A DNA stretch of 8,107 bases from an uncultured Veillonella sp. (GCA_900552445.1 URZS01000037.1:1-8107), one strand, 5' to 3'. Shown: positions 1 through 6,133, numbered from the stretch's first letter. Notes: generated by a model not told the origin, from the sequence alone. Made by a program: numbers and translations.

Positions 1-28
1 ATTAAACATTCATGATGCGAGGTCAACT

Positions 29-1231
29 ATGAATCCAAAGAAATTTACATCAACTTATTATATCGATCGCCGTGGGTCGTACTCCCGCAAATGGGACGGT
101 CAGCATTTAAAATTTAATCGCACCGACTTATTGCCTCTATGGGTGGCAGATATGGATTTTATGCCGCCTCAATGCATACTAGAGGCTATTTGCACCTATG
201 TGAAAGCGAATCCTTTAGGGTACACCATGACAAATCCCAAGTATCTTGAAGCTGTCATATATTGGTATAAGCGGCGCCACAACTGTATACTTTCTAAAGA
301 CTGGCTCACCAGCGCTCCGAACGTCATTACAGGCATCATGTGGTGTATCGCAGCTTTCACAAAAACAAATGATGCCATCGCGGTCCTCACGCCCGTATAT
401 GGAGCATTTGATGCCAGTGCCAGCGATGCTAAGCGCCCTATTATTGCAGTCCCTATGAATCGCAACGAAGATAACCGCTATTCTGTTGATTACGCGGCCT
501 TTGAAGCGGCTATTGTCAAACACGGTGTTAAACTATTTATTCACTGCAATCCGCATAATCCGGTGGGCCATGTATGGACCGAAGACGAAATGGCCCAACT
601 GTTTAGCATTTGTAGTCGTCATGGGGTCCTCATCATTAGCGATGAAATCCATCAAGACCTCGTTACGGGCCCTCTTCCTTTCACCTCCGCCTTAACCGTA
701 TCTAACGGAGCCTACGCAAACAACATCATCGCCATGTCGTCCCTATCAAAATCGTTTAATATGGCCAGCTTGCACCATGCAGAGGTCATTATCCCTAACG
801 AAGATCTACGACGTCAGTACAACGCATGTAAAAGCCTTGTATACCATACAGATTCGGACGTTATTGCCGAAGTAGCTATCACAGTGGCCTACACACATGC
901 AGAAGCAGAAATGTGGCTAACGGATTTGCTGGCCGTAGTGAAAGAAAACTATGAGTACATATGTAGTCATCTCCTTCAAGCGCTGCCTGAACTCCGCATC
1001 AGCCCTATGGATGGCACCTATTTAGCGTGGATTGATTTTGGCGCCTATGTGAAAGCCGAAAACATGCACGATGTATTTGAAAACCAATGCGGTATTGCCC
1101 CTAGCTTTGGTGAGTGGTTCGGTGGTGAAAGCTACGCTACCTTTGTGCGGCTCAATTTAGCAACGAGCCTAGAGAATATTAAAATTGCCACAAATAATAT
1201 AATTCAACACGTACATCCGAGCCACAAATAG
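29..1231 (+). CDS. MalY/PatB family PLP-dependent aminotransferase-fold C-S lyase (probable cystathionine beta-lyase)
   Basis: A complete 400-residue fold-type I PLP enzyme, the usual length for MalY/PatB proteins. Family members cleave the C-S bond of cystathionine or cysteine conjugates, giving homocysteine or thiols, pyruvate and ammonia, in the cytoplasm. Visible landmarks in order are PLWVADMDF (36-44), the NPHNPVG substrate/PLP loop (174-180), SDEIH with the Asp that contacts the pyridine nitrogen (D205), SSLSKSFN with the Schiff-base lysine K241, and FVRLNLA (372-378), whose R374 should bind the substrate carboxylate. All key residues are present. The start is supported by a GCGAGGT ribosome binding site ending six bases before the ATG. 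It is the only conventional plus-strand gene here; its promoter lies outside the window. Lyase versus aminotransferase activity, and the real substrate, cannot be decided from sequence. The 3' end carries short repeats, listed separately. Confidence 0.9.
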   Translation: MNPKKFTSTYYIDRRGSYSRKWDGQHLKFNRTDLLPLWVADMDFMPPQCILEAICTYVKANPLGYTMTNPKYLEAVIYWYKRRHNCILSKDWLTSAPNVITGIMWCIAAFTKTNDAIAVLTPVYGAFDASASDAKRPIIAVPMNRNEDNRYSVDYAAFEAAIVKHGVKLFIHCNPHNPVGHVWTEDEMAQLFSICSRHGVLIISDEIHQDLVTGPLPFTSALTVSNGAYANNIIAMSSLSKSFNMASLHHAEVIIPNEDLRRQYNACKSLVYHTDSDVIAEVAITVAYTHAEAEMWLTDLLAVVKENYEYICSHLLQALPELRISPMDGTYLAWIDFGAYVKAENMHDVFENQCGIAPSFGEWFGGESYATFVRLNLATSLENIKIATNNIIQHVHPSHK

Positions 1232-1270
1232 TATGATTCAACATATTAGTATGATTCAATATATACATCC
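1199..1270 (+). repeat. Short direct repeats across the 3' end of the lyase gene
   Basis: A 13-bp perfect direct repeat, TAGTATGATTCAA, lies at 1229-1241 and 1247-1259; the first copy contains the stop codon. A longer imperfect pair also exists: ATAATTCAACACGTACATCC (1199-1218, coding) and ATGATTCAATATATACATCC (1251-1270), with 16 of 20 positions identical. The pattern suggests local duplication around the stop codon. Confidence 0.5.
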
Positions 1271-1283
1271 ATAGGATGTATAT
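1261..1283. other. Perfect 10-bp hairpin with 3-nt loop
   Basis: ATATACATCC and GGATGTATAT are exact inverted copies separated by ATA. There is no T-run on either side, so it is not a standard terminator by itself. It sits between the lyase stop codon and the convergent terminator and may protect the 3' end of the lyase mRNA. Confidence 0.45.
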
Positions 1284-1288
1284 GCCCC

Positions 1289-1335
1289 AAAAAAGAGGCT
1301 GTTCTAGCATCATTCAATGTTAGAGCAGCCTCTTT
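1289..1335 (-). terminator. Rho-independent terminator of the DUF438 gene, possibly bidirectional
   Basis: A 15-bp stem pairs 1292-1306 with 1321-1335, with one wobble or mismatch and a 14-nt loop. On the minus strand the stem runs into a tract of six T, which suits the end of the DUF438 transcript. On the plus strand the stem ends in TTT and then GTGTT, so it may also stop the convergent lyase transcript, less efficiently. Confidence 0.8.
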
Positions 1336-1428
1336 GTGTTATCAGTTTATGCTACATGTGGATATTACAGTTCACACATGTTTGGATTCTAATTCTGCCG
1401 TATTGCGCGATTGGCATTACATAGGATT

Positions 1429-3066
1429 TTATTGAATTCTTTCAAAGTGTTCCTTAGCAAATTGCATATCTTGTACTAGTTCTAATGTGCCAAGGTAGTT
1501 ATTGTTTTGATCGCGTACTGCCATGTAGTTTACATAGAACGGACGGCCTACCTTTTCAAGCCAAACTGCCACGTTATCACGTTCACCATTGCGGAAGGAC
1601 TCGATGATACCACGTACAATTGGCTCTACCTTTGGAGGATGGCAAGAGAACACATCTCTACCGATAGCTGTTGTAGGGCGTTTGAATACCTTTTCACCAT
1701 CATTGAAATAACGGTTAATATCTACATGGTCAACGAACGTGATTTCCATCGGCATTGTATTGAGCATAGCGTCTAATTGCTCTAGCGTTAAGCTACCACC
1801 GATTAAAGCGATAGTATTGCTATCACCACTTGTCGGTGCTGCTTTAGCCGCTAATGCAGACTCAGCCTCTGTCCAAGTAACGCGTTCTACGCCAAAGATT
1901 TCTTCGTATTGTTCAGTATCTTTGTAAATTTGGTACCATTCTTCAGTACTAAAGTTCTCTGCACAGATTGGGAACAAGATATTTTGCTCTTTGTAGATCA
2001 TCTCTTGAGCACGTGTGAGAAGACCATCAAACTCTTCGTACCAAGCATCATCAATAGACTTAGCACGAGCTAGACGACCAAAGCCATCGCGAATATCACC
2101 ATCAACAGTCCACATAACCATGGATGGACCAGAGATATCGTAAGCTATTTTCAAATGAGGATATAAAAGGTCACCCTTCTTAGCGTAGTGAATGGATACT
2201 TGGCGTATTTCGTTTACATCATCTACAGTGGCAGTCTTATTAGCAACTTTAACCTTAAAAGCTTCGATCAAAGCATCAAGCGCCTTATTCTCTTCTGTTA
2301 ATCGGTTAAGCGGATGACCTACTGTTTCGACTAACGTTACTACGCTTTGGCTTTTTTCTTGTGCTTCTAGTACAGCCTCAACCTTAGCGTGTTCCGCATC
2401 CATTTGTTCATGGATAGTGGAGCCGTGGAACAAGGCAGAGTGAAGGTCACATAATTGTTGAACCTCAGCCAACGGCGTACCTTCACGCATGAGACCTTGC
2501 TCAGCTTTCATGATTTCACTAGCCTCTACATGAGCAAATTGACTAACAAAATCTTCACGAACCGCACCAAGCTCTTCACCTGTGCCTAAACGTTTCAAGA
2601 AGCCTTTTAATTGCTCTACGCGCTCACTATCTTGCACTGTATCTTGAACTGAATCGTCAGTTTTAGTTTCGGAGTTGTCCTTAGCCTTAGATTCTACAGC
2701 ATTAGCAGATGTTTCTACAGAACTAGGCTTCACAGCAGTAGCAGGTGCAGTCGGTGCAGTAGATGCAGAGGTTACAGCAGCTGCTCCGTTAGAAGGCACG
2801 GCCGCACCCTTAGCATCATCACCAGATAAGTTTGGCATTTCACCTTCCAAGGTAAAACCAGCTTTCATGAAAGCGCCTACGATATCTACCATAGATACGC
2901 CTTTCATCTTAGCCCCTTTCGGGATAGTCATGATTTTACCAACAGAGTTTAGCATCACTTTGTTAGTGATTTCACTGAACCCTAAGCTTTTCATAATCTC
3001 AGTTACTTCAGGATATTCTGTTACCAAATCATATACAGATTTGGATAAATCTAATTTCTTTTCCAT
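1429..3066 (-). CDS. DUF438 domain protein: DUF1858 + DUF438/hemerythrin-like + PAS
   Basis: A 545-residue cytoplasmic protein without signal peptide or membrane segment. Residues 1-72 match DUF1858. Residues about 84-145 are an Ala/Thr/Ser/Pro-rich, then acidic, low-complexity linker. Residues about 148-235 look like DUF438. A hemerythrin-like four-helix region follows (about 245-395), with GHPLNRLTEEN (250-260), HYAKKGDLLYPHLK (293-306), MVMWTVDGDIR (316-326) and KEQNILFP (359-366). Residues about 436-535 form the PAS-like domain typical of this family, with FVDHVD, IGRDVFSCHPPK and YLGTLELVQDM. The family is common in anaerobes and suspected to sense redox, oxygen/NO or a cofactor; function is unproven. 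Glycine (G298) stands where I expect glutamate in the HYxRKExLLFP motif, so metal binding may be altered. The start is fixed by GAGGGGA five bases before the ATG. It appears monocistronic, and I saw no convincing promoter in the upstream 110 bases. Confidence 0.88.
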   Translation of the reverse strand: MEKKLDLSKSVYDLVTEYPEVTEIMKSLGFSEITNKVMLNSVGKIMTIPKGAKMKGVSMVDIVGAFMKAGFTLEGEMPNLSGDDAKGAAVPSNGAAAVTSASTAPTAPATAVKPSSVETSANAVESKAKDNSETKTDDSVQDTVQDSERVEQLKGFLKRLGTGEELGAVREDFVSQFAHVEASEIMKAEQGLMREGTPLAEVQQLCDLHSALFHGSTIHEQMDAEHAKVEAVLEAQEKSQSVVTLVETVGHPLNRLTEENKALDALIEAFKVKVANKTATVDDVNEIRQVSIHYAKKGDLLYPHLKIAYDISGPSMVMWTVDGDIRDGFGRLARAKSIDDAWYEEFDGLLTRAQEMIYKEQNILFPICAENFSTEEWYQIYKDTEQYEEIFGVERVTWTEAESALAAKAAPTSGDSNTIALIGGSLTLEQLDAMLNTMPMEITFVDHVDINRYFNDGEKVFKRPTTAIGRDVFSCHPPKVEPIVRGIIESFRNGERDNVAVWLEKVGRPFYVNYMAVRDQNNNYLGTLELVQDMQFAKEHFERIQ

Positions 3067-3112
3067 TTTGATCCCCTCGTGTCAAAAATTTCTATCATAT
3101 ACTAATTTATAT

Positions 3113-3136
3113 GCCTATACGATACGTGTATAAGGC
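3113..3136. other. Imperfect inverted repeat upstream of the DUF438 gene
   Basis: GCCTATAC (3113-3120) is mirrored by GTATAAGGC (3128-3136), an 8-bp stem with one bulged A around a 7-nt loop, about 50-70 bases upstream of the DUF438 start. It could be an operator or a leader hairpin. The rest of 3067-3258 shows nothing else I can support. Confidence 0.3.
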
Positions 3137-3258
3137 TCTTCTAATATCATTTAAAGGTCTATATTCATAACCTATGACTCTATGATAAACGATATCGATT
3201 ATTAAATCTGTATCCATGGCTATACTTTTGAAAGCAATTACTAAAATTTCTATAAACA

Positions 3259-3338
3259 CATAAGGAAATCTCAAAATGCATAAGGGTATCTAAAGATGCA
3301 TAAGGATATCTCAAAATGCATAAGGTAATCTCAAGATG
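3259..3338. repeat. Four tandem 20-bp direct repeats (iteron-like)
   Basis: Units at 3259-3278, 3279-3298, 3299-3318 and 3319-3338 follow the pattern CATAAGG, two or three variable bases, ATCTCA or ATCTAA, then AAATG or AGATG. The period is exactly 20 bp with two to four differences between units. Because 20 is not a multiple of three, the array is unlikely to be coding. It lies between the DUF438 gene and the sod terminator, with no associated replication or CRISPR genes in view. Confidence 0.8.
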
Positions 3339-3377
3339 ATGGATGTTGTTCCATAAAGTAACTAAGTGATTATACAT

Positions 3378-3441
3378 AAAAATAACGGATAGATGATACA
3401 TCATCCTCAATATGAGGAGATTACCCAACTATCCGTTATAT
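3378..3441 (-). terminator. Branched terminator-like hairpin ending the sod transcript
   Basis: ATAACGGATAG (3382-3392) and CTATCCGTTAT (3429-3439) are an exact 11-bp inverted repeat enclosing two further small hairpins: GATGAT/ATCATC (3392-3405) and TCCTCA/TGAGGA (3404-3418). On the minus strand the outer stem is followed by TTTTTATG, so this probably terminates the sod mRNA about 90 bases after its stop codon. The loop is unusually large and structured for a plain terminator. Confidence 0.55.
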
Positions 3442-3456
3442 TTAAATCAGTTTTTT

Positions 3457-3510
3457 GTTTCTGTTTCTGTTTCTGTTTCTGTTTCTGTTTCTGTTTCTGT
3501 TTCTGTTTCT
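3457..3510. repeat. Hexanucleotide microsatellite, nine perfect copies of GTTTCT
   Basis: Nine uninterrupted GTTTCT units follow a TTTTTT run; the minus strand reads AGAAAC x9. The tract begins 14 bases beyond the sod stop codon and lies inside the expected sod 3' UTR, before the terminator hairpin. Perfect short repeats like this vary in copy number by replication slippage. Confidence 0.95.
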
Positions 3511-3524
3511 AACAAGTATATCAC

Positions 3525-4154
3525 TTAGTCATGATGAGGTTTCAATGCTTTTTCGTAGTTTTCAGAAACTTTGTCCCAGTTAATGACGCGGAAGAATTCC
3601 TTAATATAGTCTGGGCGACGGTTTTGGTAGTGCAAGTAGTATGCATGTTCCCAAACGTCTAAACATAGAATTGCTTTTTTGCCTTCCAATAAAGGATTGT
3701 CTTGGTTCGCAGAGGATGTGACTTCAAGATTGCCTTCTTTGTTTACTACAAGCCAAGCCCAACCAGAGCCAAAGCGCGTTGCTGCCGCAGCAGAGAAGCT
3801 TTCAACAAAAGCATCATAACCGCCAAGTTCAGCGTCGATAGCTTCTTTCAAAGGACCTTGCAATTTGGATGTATCTGGTTTTGTCATGATTTCCCAGAAC
3901 ATGGTGTGGTTCTTGTGACCGCCACCATTGTTGATAACCGCTTGGCGGATGTCCTCTGGCACATTAGCGATGTCGCCGAGGATGCAGTCAACACAGCCAT
4001 AGGCTAGATCAGGGTATTTCGCGATAGCCGCATTCAAATTATTAACATACGCTTGATGATGCTTGTCATGATGCAATTTCATTGTTTCTGCGTCGATAAC
4101 AGGCTCAAGATAATCGTAAGCATATGGTAATGGTGCGAGTTCGAAAGGTTTCAT
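3525..4154 (-). CDS. sodA: Superoxide dismutase, Fe/Mn family (Mn-type signature)
   Basis: A complete 209-residue cytoplasmic enzyme converting superoxide to oxygen and hydrogen peroxide. The N-terminal helical domain contains [12 protein letters not shown] (26-37); the C-terminal alpha/beta domain contains the signature DVWEHAYYL (166-174). The four metal ligands are H28, H83, D166 and H170. The active-site neighbourhood [11 protein letters not shown] (77-87) and NQDNP (150-154, Q151) resembles manganese-type rather than classic iron-type enzymes; cambialistic use is possible. No signal peptide is seen. The start is fixed by an ideal AAGGAGG (4161-4167) six bases before the ATG. The gene is probably monocistronic, with promoter, Fur-like operator and structured leader upstream and a microsatellite plus branched hairpin downstream. 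In an anaerobe it would serve transient oxygen exposure. Confidence 0.96.
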   Translation of the reverse strand: MKPFELAPLPYAYDYLEPVIDAETMKLHHDKHHQAYVNNLNAAIAKYPDLAYGCVDCILGDIANVPEDIRQAVINNGGGHKNHTMFWEIMTKPDTSKLQGPLKEAIDAELGGYDAFVESFSAAAATRFGSGWAWLVVNKEGNLEVTSSANQDNPLLEGKKAILCLDVWEHAYYLHYQNRRPDYIKEFFRVINWDKVSENYEKALKPHHD

Positions 4155-4180
4155 AGTAGTCCTCCTTAAATTTAGGGCAT

Positions 4181-4213
4181 AGAACGATATTGGTTATTGC
4201 CTATTATCGTTCT
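4181..4213 (-). promoter_or_regulatory. Hairpin in the sod 5' leader, next to the ribosome binding site
   Basis: AGAACGATA (4181-4189) and TATCGTTCT (4205-4213) are an exact 9-bp inverted repeat with a 15-nt loop. In the predicted sod mRNA the stem ends 14 bases before AAGGAGG. It could be an mRNA-stability element or a regulatory structure; it lacks a T-run and is not a terminator. Confidence 0.45.
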
Positions 4214-4226
4214 TGTGAAAGCGTTT

Positions 4227-4242
4227 CGATGCACCTGCATCG
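4227..4242 (-). promoter_or_regulatory. Tight palindrome CGATGCA-CC-TGCATCG in the sod leader
   Basis: A perfect 7-bp inverted repeat with a 2-base centre, about 30 to 45 bases downstream of the predicted transcription start. It may be a repressor site in DNA or a second small leader hairpin in RNA. The sequence alone does not decide. Confidence 0.4.
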
Positions 4243-4254
4243 GTTATTTATTAT

Positions 4255-4269
4255 TGATATAAATTATCA
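4255..4269 (-). promoter_or_regulatory. Fur/PerR-like operator for sod
   Basis: On the minus strand this 15-mer reads TGATAATTTATATCA and agrees at 13 of 15 positions (ignoring the central base) with the 7-1-7 Fur box TGATAATNATTATCA; the outer arms are palindromic. It lies just downstream of the predicted start site, where bound repressor would block transcription. Iron or peroxide control of sod is well known elsewhere; here it is inferred from the site alone. Confidence 0.5.
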
Positions 4270-4279
4270 TTCTTTATTT

Positions 4280-4308
4280 ATTGTACACATTATATAGAAA
4301 ATCGTCAA
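4280..4308 (-). promoter_or_regulatory. Sigma-A type promoter of sod
   Basis: TTGACG (4303-4308), a 17-bp spacer and TACAAT (4280-4285) match the vegetative consensus at five of six positions in each box. The start would be near 4273, giving a leader of about 120 nt that contains the two hairpins listed above. Confidence 0.65.
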
Positions 4309-4323
4309 TATAAGCGGCCATAG

Positions 4324-4353
4324 AAAAAGGCTATAGGTTATCCTATAGCCTTT
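4324..4353 (-). terminator. Rho-independent terminator of the cysteine hydrolase gene
   Basis: AAAGGCTATAGG (4326-4337) and CCTATAGCCTTT (4342-4353) form a perfect 12-bp stem with a 4-nt loop. The minus strand continues the stem with a run of five T, then C. It lies about 125 bases after the hydrolase stop codon and just upstream of the sod promoter, insulating the two genes. Confidence 0.85.
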
Positions 4354-4414
4354 ACATAATTTAATCAATATATAATTCGAATGCATCCATATTAAAGGTT
4401 CATTATATACTCTT

Positions 4415-4470
4415 GTACTTCCAACTAATACAGCTACTACAAGTACTTCAAACTAATACAGCTACTACAA
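4415..4470. repeat. 28-bp tandem duplication downstream of the cysteine hydrolase
   Basis: Two adjacent 28-bp copies (4415-4442 and 4443-4470) differ only at 4422 (C) versus 4450 (A). The flanks TCTTGTA (4411-4417) and TACAAGA (4466-4472) are inverted copies, so the pair can sit in the loop of a 7-bp stem. It begins a few bases past the hydrolase stop codon, in its 3' UTR. Confidence 0.9.
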
Positions 4471-4476
4471 GATTGA

Positions 4477-5016
4477 TCAGTCAATGATGCACTGACACAT
4501 TTTCATCGTCGTTAACGCCGCTTGGTGAGTCTCTTCTGTAACACCTGCACAGCAGTCAGAATCAACGTGAATAGGAACCTCTGGCAAGGCTGCTTTCAGC
4601 ATAATCGCATTAGAAACAACGCAAATATCTGTGCAGAGACCGACGAGTGTAATAGACTCGATAGGATTTACCGCATTCATACCTTCTAAGCGCGTTACAA
4701 GCTCAAAGGATGCAAAGTTTGGCTTATCTACGAAGGATACAGGGCTCATAATAGGGCGACCTTCTGCGGCCTCGATTAAACCTTTCACAATATGCCAGCC
4801 CTCTGTGTTTTTCACACAGTGCGGCACTGGTAACATTTTCCCCTCTTGGCGCTCAAGATAATCTATACCATGCGTGTCGCGGGTAAAGATAATAGGCCCA
4901 TCAAAGCTTTCAATTTTTTTGCGCACATTATCTACAATCAACTGCGCTTGCGTTGAACCAAGGGCACCATCTACAAAATCATTTTGCATATCGATAACAA
5001 CTAGAACCTTTTGCAT
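4477..5016 (-). CDS. Isochorismatase-fold cysteine hydrolase (nicotinamidase-like)
   Basis: A complete 179-residue cytoplasmic protein. The N-terminus VLVVIDMQNDFVDGAL (4-19) carries the catalytic aspartate D9; K98 in VDKPNFASF is the likely second member of the triad; C132 in LCTDICVVSN (127-136) is the expected nucleophile. D47, H49 (TRDTHG) and H66 (PVPHC) lie where nicotinamidases hold a metal ion. The family hydrolyses amides such as nicotinamide, or vinyl ethers such as isochorismate; substrate is not assignable here, though the D/H/H set and the VPHC segment favour a nicotinamidase-type amidase. Cysteines are frequent near the C-terminus (C128, C132, C155, C156, C174, C176). The start is supported by GGGAGG (5021-5026) four bases before the ATG. 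It has its own promoter and terminator, so it is probably monocistronic. Confidence 0.88.
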   Translation of the reverse strand: MQKVLVVIDMQNDFVDGALGSTQAQLIVDNVRKKIESFDGPIIFTRDTHGIDYLERQEGKMLPVPHCVKNTEGWHIVKGLIEAAEGRPIMSPVSFVDKPNFASFELVTRLEGMNAVNPIESITLVGLCTDICVVSNAIMLKAALPEVPIHVDSDCCAGVTEETHQAALTTMKMCQCIID

Positions 5017-5071
5017 AGTTCCTCCCGTATATAGTCTACAAAAAATACATTAATTATTCACTACACTACTA

Positions 5072-5100
5072 GTTATACTCTTAATTCTTGATAACATCAA
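5072..5100 (-). promoter_or_regulatory. Promoter of the cysteine hydrolase gene
   Basis: TTGATG (5095-5100), a 17-bp spacer and TATAAC (5072-5077) match the consensus at four and five of six positions. It lies in the gap after the PgpA-like gene, with a start near 5065 and a leader of about 50 nt. Confidence 0.5.
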
Positions 5101-5110
5101 TAGCAGTTAT

Positions 5111-5629
5111 TTATTCTTTTTCCTCTGCTAACGCATGGCGCACTCGATCTGGTGTATTATGGGCTAATTTGCCTGCTGCAGCGGCCGCCACGGCACCTAC
5201 AAGATCATCGAGGAATGTATTACAGCGACCACCTTCTTCGCTATCTAGTTTCTTAATAATACCCGGCTTTACCTTATCTAAATAGCCATAGTTCGTAAAG
5301 CCAATAGAACCGTACAGATTAACGATGGAGAAGGCTAAAATTTCATCGATGCCATAGAGGCTTTCATCATTAGCCACGATGCGTTGCAAAGGCTGAGACA
5401 GTTTATTTTGTTCCGTTAACTTGTCGAGCTCAATGCCCGTAATAATCGCATTGTGTACCTCTCGTTTTGAAAGCACGGATGCCACATGCTCACGGCACTC
5501 TTCAATCTTTAAATTCGGCATATACGGTTTTTGAACGTATAAAACGAGCTCTGCAATATCCTCTACCGTAACGCCACGCTCCGCCAGTAAGTCGTAAGTA
5601 TATTTCTCTAAATCTTTTGTAGATTCCAT
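5111..5629 (-). CDS. Phosphatidylglycerophosphatase A family protein (soluble, YutG-like)
   Basis: A 172-residue protein. An in-frame ATG exists 48 bases upstream, but the start at 5629 is preferred: it has AAGGAG (5635-5640) five bases upstream and the longer version would overlap the preceding gene. The N-terminal half (VEDIAELVLYVQKPYMPNL, then CREHVASVLSKREVHNAIITGI) resembles B. subtilis YutG. The C-terminal half has the PgpA-type block GIDEILAFSIVNLYGSIGF (93-111), YLDKVKPGIIKKLD (116-129) and TFLDDLVGAVAAAAAGK (138-154). Classic PgpA removes phosphate from phosphatidylglycerophosphate in phospholipid synthesis; this form lacks clear membrane helices, so whether it acts on that lipid is uncertain. 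It is second in an operon: the stop codon of the upstream gene overlaps its ribosome binding site, suggesting translational coupling. Confidence 0.82.
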   Translation of the reverse strand: MESTKDLEKYTYDLLAERGVTVEDIAELVLYVQKPYMPNLKIEECREHVASVLSKREVHNAIITGIELDKLTEQNKLSQPLQRIVANDESLYGIDEILAFSIVNLYGSIGFTNYGYLDKVKPGIIKKLDSEEGGRCNTFLDDLVGAVAAAAAGKLAHNTPDRVRHALAEEKE

Positions 5630-5639
5630 AAGCGCTCCT

Positions 5640-6035
5640 TTATTTTTTCTTAGGCTTATCACCGGATAGCATAACAATACTAACTGGAATGGTGATCACC
5701 AACTCTTCCTCTGTATCCACATGCTTTGTATTCCAAGCCGCCTCTTTTGCAGCCTCTTCAAAGATGGGGTAAGCCTCTCGATCTAATTTCCAATTATTAG
5801 GACCCGCCTCGACAGCCACAATATTACCTTTATCATCGGTCTTAATCTCCACTGGAACAATCAAGGTACCGTCAGCACTCGTTTTGAAAGCCTCACTAGG
5901 AATGATGACATTATAAGAGATTTGTTGCTGTAATTCATAGGTACGCTTATCTGTAGGCTTTAAATCAGCCGCCAAAGAGCTAACAGTTCCTATTGTAGAC
6001 GCCAATAAGGCTAGTAACACAACACGTTTTAACAT
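5640..6035 (-). CDS. Secreted small protein with TonB C-terminal-like fold (hypothetical)
   Basis: A 131-residue protein with a clear Sec signal peptide: K3/R4, a hydrophobic stretch VVLLALLASTIGTV (5-18) and likely cleavage at SSLA/A or SLAA/D (after 22 or 23). No lipobox cysteine is present. The mature part (about 57-122) has the strand-helix-strand order of a TonB C-terminal domain: LIVPVEIKTDDKGNIVAVEA, a helix around LDREAYPIFEEAAKEAAW, then ELVITIPVSIVML. It ends in PKKK. It lacks the N-terminal membrane anchor and proline-rich spacer of true TonB, so it would be free in the periplasm; the assignment is by pattern only and a plain hypothetical exported protein is the alternative. The start has GAGAGG six bases upstream. 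It is first in an operon with the PgpA-like gene, behind a TATAAT promoter. Confidence 0.7.
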   Translation of the reverse strand: MLKRVVLLALLASTIGTVSSLAADLKPTDKRTYELQQQISYNVIIPSEAFKTSADGTLIVPVEIKTDDKGNIVAVEAGPNNWKLDREAYPIFEEAAKEAAWNTKHVDTEEELVITIPVSIVMLSGDKPKKK

Positions 6036-6081
6036 AGTTTCCTCTCCCTAAATACTCTCACACTACACGCAGTATACGTTG

Positions 6082-6109
6082 ATTATACCACGAAAAAAAT
6101 CCCTACCAA
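6082..6109 (-). promoter_or_regulatory. Extended -10 promoter of the TonB-C-like/PgpA operon, overlapping the phnA terminator
   Basis: A perfect TATAAT (6082-6087) is preceded by TGG, forming an extended -10 element; TTGGTA (6104-6109) lies 16 bp upstream as a 4/6 -35 box. The -35 box falls inside the stem and loop of the phnA terminator. The start would be near 6075, giving a 40-nt leader. Confidence 0.7.
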
Positions 6110-6126
6110 ACGCATCGGTAGGGATT
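6093..6126 (-). terminator. Rho-independent terminator of phnA
   Basis: AATCCCTACC (6098-6107) and GGTAGGGATT (6117-6126) form a perfect 10-bp stem with a 9-nt loop, followed on the minus strand by a T-run (seven T in all, two of them in the stem). It begins only seven bases after the phnA stop codon. Confidence 0.92.
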
Positions 6127-6133
6127 CCTTAGA

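Noticed and set aside
1354..1381. Inverted repeat ACATGTG/CACATGT downstream of the DUF438 gene
   Set aside because: Only 7 bp with a 14-nt loop and no T-run; the hairpin at 1289-1335 is a much better terminator.
2675..3133. 152-codon plus-strand frame opposite the DUF438 gene
   Set aside because: It is the antisense shadow of the Ala/Thr-rich linker and DUF1858 region; the minus-strand protein has recognisable domains and a strong ribosome binding site.
3259..3338. CRISPR array
   Set aside because: Units are directly adjacent with no spacers and no cas genes are nearby.
3180..3428. 82-codon minus-strand reading frame across the 20-bp repeats
   Set aside because: No ribosome binding site, unusual composition, and it runs through repeats of a period not divisible by three and through the branched hairpin; it is probably chance.
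3457..3510. Phase-variation switch in a coding sequence
   Set aside because: The tract lies outside any gene and its 6-bp unit would not shift a reading frame.
5630..5677. Upstream ATG extending the PgpA-like protein by 16 residues
   Set aside because: The extension overlaps the preceding gene and lacks a ribosome binding site, while the start at 5629 has AAGGAG at good spacing.
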